NCBI GenBank assembly: GCA_964519895.1
Contig: CAZFLE010000009.1
Coordinates: forward strand, 50,110 to 114,109
DNA length: 64,000 nucleotides
Direction: 5' to 3'
From: CAYFPX01 sp964519895
Lineage (GTDB): Bacteria; Myxococcota_A; UBA796; CAJQPC01
Shown here: positions 58,163 to 64,000 of the stretch, piece after piece
How the letters are laid out: every line of letters begins with the position of its first letter
Numbering within the stretch: position 1 is the stretch's first letter
Notes under the pieces: generated by a model
What the model was told of the DNA's origin: nothing
Databases searched by the model: none
The model's input: the letters and a program-made list of their open reading frames with translations, nothing else
Translations under genes and position numbers: made by a program

Positions 58163-59013
58163 GGGGCCTGCTCCGGCGCGGGCACCGGGGTCAGATCCAC
58201 GGCGTCCCGCGCCCCCAGCAGGACCTCGCAGGCGCCGGCCAGGCCGGGGTGGGCCAGGGCCACGGCCAGGAGCGCCTGGAGCCGCAGGCCGGCCACGTCG
58301 GCGACCAGATCGGTCTCGCCGGCGTCGAGGGTCCACAAGCCGCCGGGATCCAGGTGGTCTTGCTCCGGCGACTGCACCCGCTTCAGGGAGGCAAAGCTGC
58401 TGCCTTCCCACGACTGTCCCAGCAAGCCCTCATAGGCCGCCGGGGCCGAGCCGGGTCCCACCTGTCGGCGGACCAGGAACAGGGCGTTCACCATGCCCCG
58501 GCGCTGTTCCGGCAGCAGCGTCTCCGCAAACGCCCCAGCCGCGTCCAGGGCGGCCTCGACCCAGCGGGCCCGCAGATCGCGCGGGTCGGCGTCCAGGCTC
58601 TGCCTCGCGGCCTGGATCCCGTCGGCCCGGGCCGCCAGCTGGTCGGGCAGGGGCTCGCCCCCGGCGAGCTCTCGGGCCAGGGCTTCGTAGGTCGGGCCCA
58701 GGGCCTGGGCCTCGGCCCGTCCGGCCACGGCCATCGCGTCCGCGGCACGCGCACCGAGGGCCCGCACCTCCAGGCTCGCCTGGCGCAGGGCCCTCAGCTG
58801 TTCCGGACGCGCTCCCAGGGACCGGAGCCACAGGAGCATGCGCACGCGGTCGCCCAGCGGGGTGAGGGCGTCTCCCGCCTCGCCGCCGTAGAGCACCTCG
58901 GCCAGGGGCAGCGGCGCCGGCTCGCGGAGAGGGCTCGGCTCGTCGGACGCCACGGGGAGCTCGGTGTCACAGCCCGAGAGACCCAGCAGGAAGAGGGCCG
59001 GCAAGGCGCGGAT
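58159..59013 (-). CDS. Helical lipoprotein of unknown function, start uncertain
   Basis: The mature region is unmistakable: LPALFLLGLSGC, lipobox with Cys, followed by an Ala/Leu/Arg-rich helical domain of about 270 residues (YGGEAGDALTPLGDRVRMLLWLRSLG, given here as two joined pieces; EALARELAGGEPLPDQLAAR; LRARWVEAALDAAGAF). Only weak start codons fit: an ATC at 59013 with GGAGG exactly six bases upstream (59020-59024), giving MRALPALFLL, or a TTG at 58998 without a positive charge. The ATC is listed because its ribosome site is the best in the area. The gene leads the minus-strand operon ending in chaC and is divergent from the 59066 gene. No family was recognised. Confidence 0.65.
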   Translation of the reverse strand: MRALPALFLLGLSGCDTELPVASDEPSPLREPAPLPLAEVLYGGEAGDALTPLGDRVRMLLWLRSLGARPEQLRALRQASLEVRALGARAADAMAVAGRAEAQALGPTYEALARELAGGEPLPDQLAARADGIQAARQSLDADPRDLRARWVEAALDAAGAFAETLLPEQRRGMVNALFLVRRQVGPGSAPAAYEGLLGQSWEGSSFASLKRVQSPEQDHLDPGGLWTLDAGETDLVADVAGLRLQALLAVALAHPGLAGACEVLLGARDAVDLTPVPAPEQAP

Positions 59014-59019
59014 GAGGGA

Positions 59020-59024
59020 CCTCC
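59020..59024 (-). promoter_or_regulatory. Strong Shine-Dalgarno facing a near-cognate ATC codon
   Basis: GGAGG on the minus strand is followed by six bases and then ATC at 59013, the start of a plausible lipoprotein signal. No standard start codon sits at a usable distance. Confidence 0.45.
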
Positions 59025-59065
59025 GGCGGATGCGATATCCTACTGCACGCGCGGTCCCGGGCCGT

Positions 59066-60310
59066 GTGGCGCCACCCGGAGGCCGCCTGCTCATCCCGCT
59101 CCTGGCCCTGCCCGCGCTCGCCCAGGCCCCCTTGACGCCGACGGTCCTGGCCGTGGGAGAGGCCCGGTCCGTGGTGGTGCTGACCAGCGCGGGGGCCGCA
59201 GCCTTGTGCCGAGACGACGGCCAGCAGGGCGATCCGGTGCCCGGCGATGGCCAGTGGCGCTGCCCGAGCCTGGCCTGGGCGCCGGAGCGAGATGCGCTCG
59301 GAGTGATGCTCGACGGTCGTCGGCTCGTGCGGGCCCAGGCCGTGGCTCCCACGTTGTCCGGCAGGGTCAGCCTGACCCTGGACGGGGGTCGGCTCCGGGC
59401 CGAGCCGGGCACCCCCGAGCCCGGCGCCCCGGGCACGGCGAAGCCGCCCGTGCCCGCCCTGGTCATCGACGTCGACCGGGGCGAGAGTCGCCAGGCGTGG
59501 ATCCTGGAGGTCGCGGCGGCCTCGGGCTCTGGCCAGCTGGCCTGTCACGACGACGGGGACTTTCCCGACGCAGCTCGCAACGACGACGTGCCGGTCTGCG
59601 CCGGCACCGCCGCCAGTGGCGACGTGGTGCTGCGCCTGCGCACGCCGGCTCAGCAGCTCCAGGCCGAGCGCAGTGTGGGCCCCGATGTGGCCATCGTGCG
59701 CGGTCGCTGGACCGACCAGGGGCTCCAGTCCAGTGATCGGGCGCTGATGCCAGAGCTGAGCTCGACGGCCCAGGCCGTGCCCCTGGGCGACGCGCTCCCG
59801 GCGCCCCAGGGCGGCGACGATGGCGCCACCGGGCCGGCGGTCAAGCCCCCCGACGCCCCGTCCCGCCCGGGCCTGTGGGCCGGTCTCCTGGCCTTGGGCG
59901 CGGGCCTGGTGGGGTGGCGCCTGGGGCGCGGCCCCCGGGGTGAGCGAGCCCTGCACGGCAGCCTGGAGCGGGTGGACGCGCCCGTCCAGATGACCCACGT
60001 CGACAGCCTGGAGGCCGCGTGGCCGGTCGTCGGCAGCGAGGCGCCGGTCGTGCTCGTCGGACTCGGTGGCGTGCCCGCCCAAGCCCGCTCTGGGGCGGTG
60101 CTGCGGTGCCGCAGCGTCGACGTGCTCGACGTGGTGGACGCTGTGCGGGGACTCGCAGCGCGGGAACCGCTCCGGGCCGTGGGGCTGGTCGTGGCCGCTG
60201 GGTCCCTCGAGAACCCAGGGGGCCTGGGGGTCACACCACTGGAGCTCCTGGCCCGCGAGCTGCCGCCGAACACCCGCTGTGCCGTGGTCGATCCGGCCTC
60301 TGTGCCATGA
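59066..60310 (+). CDS. Bitopic membrane protein with exported N-domain, partner 1
   Basis: The start is taken as GTG 59066, giving 414 residues beginning APPGGRLLIPLLALPALAQA, a signal peptide with cleavage after LAQA; ATG 59030 would add twelve residues ahead of it. The exported part (about 22-270) is beta-rich with VLAVGEARSVVVLTSAG, CHDDGDFPDAARNDDVPVC and a final Ser/Pro-rich linker. One membrane helix (GLWAGLLALGAGLVGWRLG, about 275-293) is followed by basic residues and a cytoplasmic alpha/beta domain (VVLVGLGGVPAQARSGAVL, VGLVVAAGSLENPGG). No family was recognised. The following gene has the same topology and overlaps by ATGA, so the two probably form a complex across the membrane. Confidence 0.7.
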   Translation: MAPPGGRLLIPLLALPALAQAPLTPTVLAVGEARSVVVLTSAGAAALCRDDGQQGDPVPGDGQWRCPSLAWAPERDALGVMLDGRRLVRAQAVAPTLSGRVSLTLDGGRLRAEPGTPEPGAPGTAKPPVPALVIDVDRGESRQAWILEVAAASGSGQLACHDDGDFPDAARNDDVPVCAGTAASGDVVLRLRTPAQQLQAERSVGPDVAIVRGRWTDQGLQSSDRALMPELSSTAQAVPLGDALPAPQGGDDGATGPAVKPPDAPSRPGLWAGLLALGAGLVGWRLGRGPRGERALHGSLERVDAPVQMTHVDSLEAAWPVVGSEAPVVLVGLGGVPAQARSGAVLRCRSVDVLDVVDAVRGLAAREPLRAVGLVVAAGSLENPGGLGVTPLELLARELPPNTRCAVVDPASVP

Positions 60311-61539
60311 TGCCGCGCGTGCTGCTGTCTGCGCTGCTGCTGCTGATCGGGCTGCCGGCGTCCGCCCAGGACGACGCCCCCGCACCCCCCGAGCCCGAAG
60401 AGGTCGCGGCGCCGGATCCGGTGGACCACGTGGAGGCCCCGGCGGGGGCCCCCGGGGGGGACCAGAGCGAGGCCTCGGCGCCCGCCGAGCAAGCCGCGTC
60501 GGGTGCGCCGGGAGGCAGTCCGGTCGCGGTCGGGGCCGGGCGGAATTTCCTGGTCGTGTTCATCGACGAGGCGCGGGAGTACGCCGACCAGACCCTGATC
60601 TTTTCGTTGGGGGAGGGCGACGACGCCCTGACGGTCGCCCTCAACGACGACGGCGCTCCTCCAGACGTGGACGCCGGGGACGGCCGCTCGGTGGCCGCCA
60701 TGGCCGGCCACCCCACCGGTGCCGGACCGGCGGCTCTGCGCGTCGCAGACGGCGACGTGCTGTGGTCCCAGGAAGACTTTGCCGTGCCCGCCGGCATGGA
60801 GCAGCCCAGCCTGCGCTTGGAGGTGGGCGCTGCTGGCGTGACCGGTGGTCTGGTGATCGACCCCAAGCAGGAGCCGATCGCCCACACCGACCAGGACACC
60901 GGCTCGCCCTTCGTCCGGCTGGTGCGCAGCCTGCTCATGCCCATCGCCTTGGGCCTGGGCGGTGGCGTCGTGCTGGGCCTGTTGCTGCCGGTGCTGCGGC
61001 GCAAGGCCGAGCCGGCCCTGGGGTTGGCCCCGCGTCCCGGTGTGCCGTGGCCTCCGGAGCTGGTGCTGCCCGAGCCCGGGTCCGCGGCCTGTTGGCAGGT
61101 GCCGACGCCCCGGGCGAGGACCCGTCTGCTCGCGGCAGTGGCCCGCCACGCCGCCCAGGCCGGTCCTGTGCTCCTCTTGCCGGAGCCTTGGAGTCGGGCC
61201 GCCCTGGCCCAGGCACTCGCTGGCCTGAGCCCGGTGGTGGTCCCCAGCGCCGATCGCGCCACGGCCGTGGGCCTGGCGGCTGCGGCCAACCTGCAGGGTG
61301 AAGGCCTGGTGCTGGTGGCCGGCCCCGACGCCGTCGAGCCCCCAGAGCCCGGCGAGCCCGAGGACGCACCGCTGGATGAGCTGGTGGAGCTGAGCCACCG
61401 TCCCGTGGTCCTGGTCATCGTGGCCGGCGAAGCGACCCCGGTGCCGCCGTCCGTGGACCTGGTCGGGACCGGACAGGACCTCCAGGTCGGGGAGCGGGTG
61501 GTGCTCCGCGGCGCCCGCTTGGTGACCGGCGGTTCCTGA
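60307..61539 (+). CDS. Bitopic membrane protein with exported N-domain, partner 2
   Basis: The ATG at 60307 overlaps the previous stop. The 410-residue product has a signal peptide (VLLSALLLLIGLPASAQ), a Pro/Glu/Ala-rich linker (22-70), and an exported beta domain (75-200) with LIFSLGEGDDALTVALNDDG (compare the CHDDGDF element of partner 1). One membrane helix follows (LLMPIALGLGGGVVLGLLLP, about 210-230), then a cytoplasmic alpha/beta domain (VLLLPEPWSRAALAQAL, LVLVAGPDAVEPP, VVLVIVAGEATPVPP). The shared plan suggests the pair arose by duplication or evolved to signal together. No kinase, cyclase or ATPase motif was found. It is followed by a perfect hairpin before the EamA gene. Confidence 0.7.
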   Translation: MMPRVLLSALLLLIGLPASAQDDAPAPPEPEEVAAPDPVDHVEAPAGAPGGDQSEASAPAEQAASGAPGGSPVAVGAGRNFLVVFIDEAREYADQTLIFSLGEGDDALTVALNDDGAPPDVDAGDGRSVAAMAGHPTGAGPAALRVADGDVLWSQEDFAVPAGMEQPSLRLEVGAAGVTGGLVIDPKQEPIAHTDQDTGSPFVRLVRSLLMPIALGLGGGVVLGLLLPVLRRKAEPALGLAPRPGVPWPPELVLPEPGSAACWQVPTPRARTRLLAAVARHAAQAGPVLLLPEPWSRAALAQALAGLSPVVVPSADRATAVGLAAAANLQGEGLVLVAGPDAVEPPEPGEPEDAPLDELVELSHRPVVLVIVAGEATPVPPSVDLVGTGQDLQVGERVVLRGARLVTGGS

Positions 61540-61553
61540 CACGCCCCGCAGCC

Positions 61554-61580
61554 GTCCCGGCCTGACCCTGCGGCCGGGAC
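61554..61580. terminator. Perfect 9-base hairpin between the bitopic pair and the EamA gene
   Basis: GTCCCGGCC (61554-61562) and GGCCGGGAC (61572-61580) pair fully around a 9-base loop, 14 bases after the stop at 61539 and 8 bases before the next ATG. No U-run follows. It may end transcription partly, or, being so close to the ATG, shield the ribosome site of the transporter gene. Confidence 0.4.
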
Positions 61581-61588
61581 CCGCCCTG

Positions 61589-62428
61589 ATGGTCCTGGCT
61601 GCGGGGCTGTTCACCGTGATGGTCGCCCTGGTCAAGCTGGTCCGGGTGGAGCTGTCGCCCTTCGAGGTGATCGCCTGGCGCAGCGTGTCCGCGCTGCCCC
61701 TGGTCGCGCTGCTGGCCGCCAGGAGCGGGTTTCAGCTGCACGGGCGGCGGGCCTTTGCCTGGCGGACCTGCTCCGGCATCGTGGCCATGACCTGCTTCTA
61801 CACGGCTACCCTGGGCCTGCCTCTGGTGGACCTGGCCCTGGTCCACAAGCTCCAGCCCCTGCTGGTCGTGGTCCTGGCGCCGCAGCTGCTGGGGCAGAGC
61901 GAGCGCCCGGCCCCGGGCATCTGGGGGATCTGCCTCTTGGGCTTCACCGGCTGCGCGGTCCTGCTGGGCCCCGGCCTGGCCGTCGGCAACGTCTACGGCT
62001 TCTGGGCCCTCGGCGCGACCGTGGCGTCGGCCTTTGCCCACACCTTCCTGCGGTCCCTGGGAAAGACGGATCGCACCGCCACGGTGGTGTTCTGGTTCCA
62101 GGCGGTCGTGACGGTCTATGCCTTCACCGCGCTGATGATCTTCGACGGCACCGTCACCCTGCCCCCCCGACACCTGTGGGCGCAGCTGTTCGCCATCGGG
62201 CTGGTGGGCACCGCGGGTCAGGTGGCGATGACGCGGGCCTATGCGCTGGATCGAGCATCGACGGTGGCCGCGGCCTCCTACACCTCTCCCTTGTTTGCCC
62301 TGGTCGGTGATCTCGCTGTCTTTGCACTGGTGCCGGCATGGAATGGCTGGCTAGGAGGGGGACTGGTGATCACCGCCGGCCTCCTCCTGGTCCTGAGGAA
62401 GTCGCCGGCAGCACCCGCGGAGGCGTGA
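61589..62428 (+). CDS. EamA-family (DMT superfamily) transporter
   Basis: The product has 279 residues and about ten hydrophobic helices, two EamA repeats. Family landmarks are LSPFEVIAWRSVSALPLVALL, split by the first helices, CFYTATLGLPLVDLALVHKLQPLLVVVLAP (read as two pieces), GFTGCAVLLGPG, and in the second half GTAGQVAMTRAYALDRASTVAAASYTSPLFA. It exports or imports small metabolites across the inner membrane; substrates of the family vary widely and cannot be predicted. The N-terminus begins close to the first helix, and no Shine-Dalgarno site is visible before the ATG because a hairpin occupies the region, so an upstream alternative start is possible. It is followed by the SDR gene after 3 bases. 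Confidence 0.88.
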   Translation: MVLAAGLFTVMVALVKLVRVELSPFEVIAWRSVSALPLVALLAARSGFQLHGRRAFAWRTCSGIVAMTCFYTATLGLPLVDLALVHKLQPLLVVVLAPQLLGQSERPAPGIWGICLLGFTGCAVLLGPGLAVGNVYGFWALGATVASAFAHTFLRSLGKTDRTATVVFWFQAVVTVYAFTALMIFDGTVTLPPRHLWAQLFAIGLVGTAGQVAMTRAYALDRASTVAAASYTSPLFALVGDLAVFALVPAWNGWLGGGLVITAGLLLVLRKSPAAPAEA

Positions 62429-62431
62429 GCG

Positions 62432-63163
62432 ATGTCTGGACAGGTCGTGCTGGTGACAGGGGCTTCGAGTGGCATCGGCCTGGCGACCACCCGGGCCTTC
62501 GTCGAGGCGGGTCATGCCGTGGTGGCTCTGGCCCGCAACCAGGCGGTGCTCGGCGAGCTGGAGCGGGTCTGGGGCGAGGAGCGGCTGTTCGCCATCGCCG
62601 CCGATCTGCGGGAGCCGGCCCAGCTGGAGCAAGCCTTCGGGGCGGTGGCAGAGCGCTGGGGCGGCGTGGACGTGCTGGTCAACAACGCCGGCCTGGCCCA
62701 CGACGCACCGCTGCTCACGGGGGACGCGGCTCTGTGGCGGGACGTCCTCGAGGTCAACGTGCTCGGGCTGGCTGTGTGCACCCGCTTGGCCGTGGCCCAG
62801 ATGCGCGGCCGGGGGGATCGGGGCACGGTGATCCACGTCTCCTCGATGTCCGGCCACCGGGTGCCACCGGGGGGCGCGATGTACGCGGCCAGCAAGCACG
62901 CCGTGCGTGCCCTGACCGAGGGCCTGCGCCAGGAGCTTCGGGCAGTGGACTCCGGGATCCGGGTCTGCTGCGTGAGCCCTGGTGGCGTGCTGACCGACTT
63001 CCAGGTGCGCAAGCACGGGGCGGAGCGGGCCGCCGAGATCCACGCCGAGCACACCCAGCTGGCCCCCGACGACATCGCCCGGATCATCTGCTTCTTGGCC
63101 GACAGCCCGGACCACGTGGAGATCCACGACGTCCTGGTCCGCCCGACCCCCCAGCCTCGCTGA
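62432..63163 (+). CDS. Short-chain dehydrogenase/reductase
   Basis: This 243-residue classical SDR has VVLVTGASSGIGLATTRAF (TGxxxGxG cofactor loop), VLVNNAGLAHDAPL (NNAG), HVSSMSGHRV (catalytic Ser) and MYAASKHAVRALTEGL (Tyr-x3-Lys). The residues after the first beta strands (ALARNQ) suggest NADP preference because of the Arg. It is related to the YdfG/serine dehydrogenase-like group by its overall look, but the substrate is unknown. GGAGG lies 8 bases before the ATG. The stop shares one base with the next start (TGATG), so the following membrane protein is translationally coupled. Confidence 0.92.
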   Translation: MSGQVVLVTGASSGIGLATTRAFVEAGHAVVALARNQAVLGELERVWGEERLFAIAADLREPAQLEQAFGAVAERWGGVDVLVNNAGLAHDAPLLTGDAALWRDVLEVNVLGLAVCTRLAVAQMRGRGDRGTVIHVSSMSGHRVPPGGAMYAASKHAVRALTEGLRQELRAVDSGIRVCCVSPGGVLTDFQVRKHGAERAAEIHAEHTQLAPDDIARIICFLADSPDHVEIHDVLVRPTPQPR

Positions 63164-63927
63164 TGCTCCCCTGGATCGCCGTGGCGGTGTTCGCCGTGAC
63201 CACCGCAGCCGCCACCTGGCAGCTGTGGCTCTTGCCGACCCTGCTGCTGAAGGGCGTGCGTCTTGCCCACGCGCCCGACGTCTCGGACTGGGACACGGAG
63301 CCCCCGCCGCAAGACGCCCTGGCCTGGCTCCAGGAACGCGCCCAGGGACTCGTCACCCGGGGCTTCGTGGCCGGTGCACGCACCTGTGTTCGAGGCGAGA
63401 TCGGACCCAGTGTCGCCTGGCGGGCCCACCTGCGCCACAAGAAGGACCGGACCCGCGTGGCGCTGACCGCGTGGCACCTGCAGACCGACGGCGCGCCACG
63501 ACCGGTGCGCCAGGAGCTGAGTCTGCAGATCGAGGCAGCCAGGGGCCAGATCCTGGTGGTCACCACCAGCGACGACGTGGAGGACGCCCTGTGGCCGCCG
63601 CACCTGACCACGGTGGTCTTGGCCGGCGAGACCGATCTGGATCGGGTGCTCGGGGCCTTGGCCAAGCGCCTGGCCGAGCTCGGCCCGGACCTGAAGCGGG
63701 CCCGCCGGCACCGCCACTCGGGCCCCGAGGAAGGCGCTCTGCGGCGCACGGAGCTGCTGGAGCACCAGCGCGAGCTCCGCCTGGTCCGCCTGGACGAAGA
63801 AGCCGAGGAGTGGCGCCTGACCTGGACCGGCGCCTGCATGAACGCCTTCTACCGATTCTGGCCCCTGAGGCGCAGAGCGGTCGCCCGGCAGCGACGGGAG
63901 GCACGACGGCTGACGTCTGACGTCTGA
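63163..63927 (+). CDS. Hypothetical membrane-anchored protein
   Basis: The 254-residue product starts at ATG 63163, overlapping the SDR stop by one base. One N-terminal hydrophobic helix (WIAVAVFAVTTAAATWQLWLLP, about 4-25) is followed by a soluble domain with mixed alpha/beta character (AWLQERAQGLVTRGFVAG, WRAHLRHKKDRTRVALTAWH, HLTTVVLAGETDLDRVLGALAKRL) and a strongly basic C-terminus (PLRRRAVARQRREARRL). The composition implies the soluble part may be cytoplasmic. No family was recognised. Coupling to an SDR suggests a shared pathway. Confidence 0.75.
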   Translation: MLPWIAVAVFAVTTAAATWQLWLLPTLLLKGVRLAHAPDVSDWDTEPPPQDALAWLQERAQGLVTRGFVAGARTCVRGEIGPSVAWRAHLRHKKDRTRVALTAWHLQTDGAPRPVRQELSLQIEAARGQILVVTTSDDVEDALWPPHLTTVVLAGETDLDRVLGALAKRLAELGPDLKRARRHRHSGPEEGALRRTELLEHQRELRLVRLDEEAEEWRLTWTGACMNAFYRFWPLRRRAVARQRREARRLTSDV

Positions 63928-63943
63928 CTGATCGGCCGATGAG

Positions 63944-64000
63944 TCAGGCGCCGGGCACGCCTTCGAGCACATCGCCCGCGCCCAGGGACACGCTCAGCTC
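63944..64000 (-). CDS. C-terminal end of a gene entering from beyond the window
   Basis: On the minus strand the sequence from the window edge reads ELSVSLGAGDVLEGVPGA and stops at TGA (complement of 63944-63946). The Leu/Val/Gly periodicity looks like real protein and the stop lies 16 bases from the convergent stop, the usual spacing here. Only 18 codons are visible, so no function can be given. Confidence 0.45.
   Translation of the reverse strand, partial: ELSVSLGAGDVLEGVPGA

Noticed and set aside
1..64000. tRNA, rRNA, insertion sequences, phage genes or integration sites
   Set aside because: Reading through the gaps, none longer than about 210 bases, showed no cloverleaf-like stretch, ribosomal RNA core, transposase or integrase motif, or flanking direct repeats. 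A covariance-model scan would be needed to exclude small RNAs.

Overview
The window is 64 kb of very G+C-rich DNA (visibly near 70 %, not computed), almost entirely coding, with no rRNA, tRNA, CRISPR array, insertion sequence or phage gene that I could see. The content points to a myxobacterium-like member of the Myxococcota. The signs are many lipoproteins with a clear lipobox, one carrying an aspartate/serine repeat; a protein ending in a Cys motif, one membrane helix and an Arg cluster like the MYXO-CTERM sorting tail; an AgmX-like periplasmic domain; and above all an ElbD-type five-domain ether-lipid enzyme. No stretch longer than about 210 bases lacks a gene. Starts are often GTG or TTG, and neighbouring genes very often overlap by four bases (ATGA or GTGA), so most blocks are translationally coupled operons.

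Layout. 1-7.2 kb: end of an AgmX/TonB-like periplasmic protein and ruvX on the plus strand, then a large lipoprotein, a membrane-anchored helical-toroid-like protein and an unusual outer-membrane fusion protein on the minus strand. 7.4-14.4 kb: a plus-strand envelope-modification operon with a membrane sulfatase-like hydrolase, an LpxL-like acyltransferase, a second alkaline-phosphatase-superfamily protein, a GT4 glycosyltransferase and a DUF362 ferredoxin protein. 14.4-18.0 kb (minus): WecG/TagA-type glycosyltransferase, an Asp/Ser-repeat lipoprotein and a MurJ-family flippase. 18.0-26.5 kb (plus): an exopolysaccharide export operon with Wza-like, WbaP-like, Wzc-like, HEAT-repeat lipoprotein, Wzi-like and another sulfatase-like protein. 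26.5-36.7 kb (minus): a complete cellulose synthase operon bcsA-bcsB-bcsZ-bcsC in which every junction is a 4-base overlap. 36.8-38.6 kb (minus): a symmetrical cassette in which two small DUF1279 membrane proteins flank a fused two-domain DsbA/HCCA-isomerase-like protein.

38.7-48.4 kb (plus): a secreted beta-propeller protein, then a four-gene ether-lipid (elb-type) operon made of a HAD hydrolase, a LarA/DUF2088-like protein, a giant reductase-ligase-ACP-acyltransferase-SCP2 enzyme and an NAD-dependent epimerase-like reductase. 48.4-49.9 kb: a COQ4-like protein divergent from a TetR regulator, with two well-matched palindromic operators between them. 49.9-64 kb: a sulfatase-like lipoprotein, a [2Fe-2S] protein, a zinc-ribbon protein, two GT-C-like membrane proteins, ChaC, a divergent pair of membrane-spanning proteins of unknown function, an EamA transporter, an SDR and the end of one further gene.

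Taken together the window is dominated by the cell surface: two separate polysaccharide systems (a Wza/Wzc/Wzi exopolymer and bacterial cellulose), enzymes that probably decorate glycans or lipids, and an alkyl-ether lipid pathway. The least explained parts are the LarA-like protein in the ether-lipid operon, the BcsA with an added zinc-ribbon/membrane/helical tail, the DUF1279 sandwich, the operator-controlled COQ4-like gene and the TolB-coil-barrel fusion.
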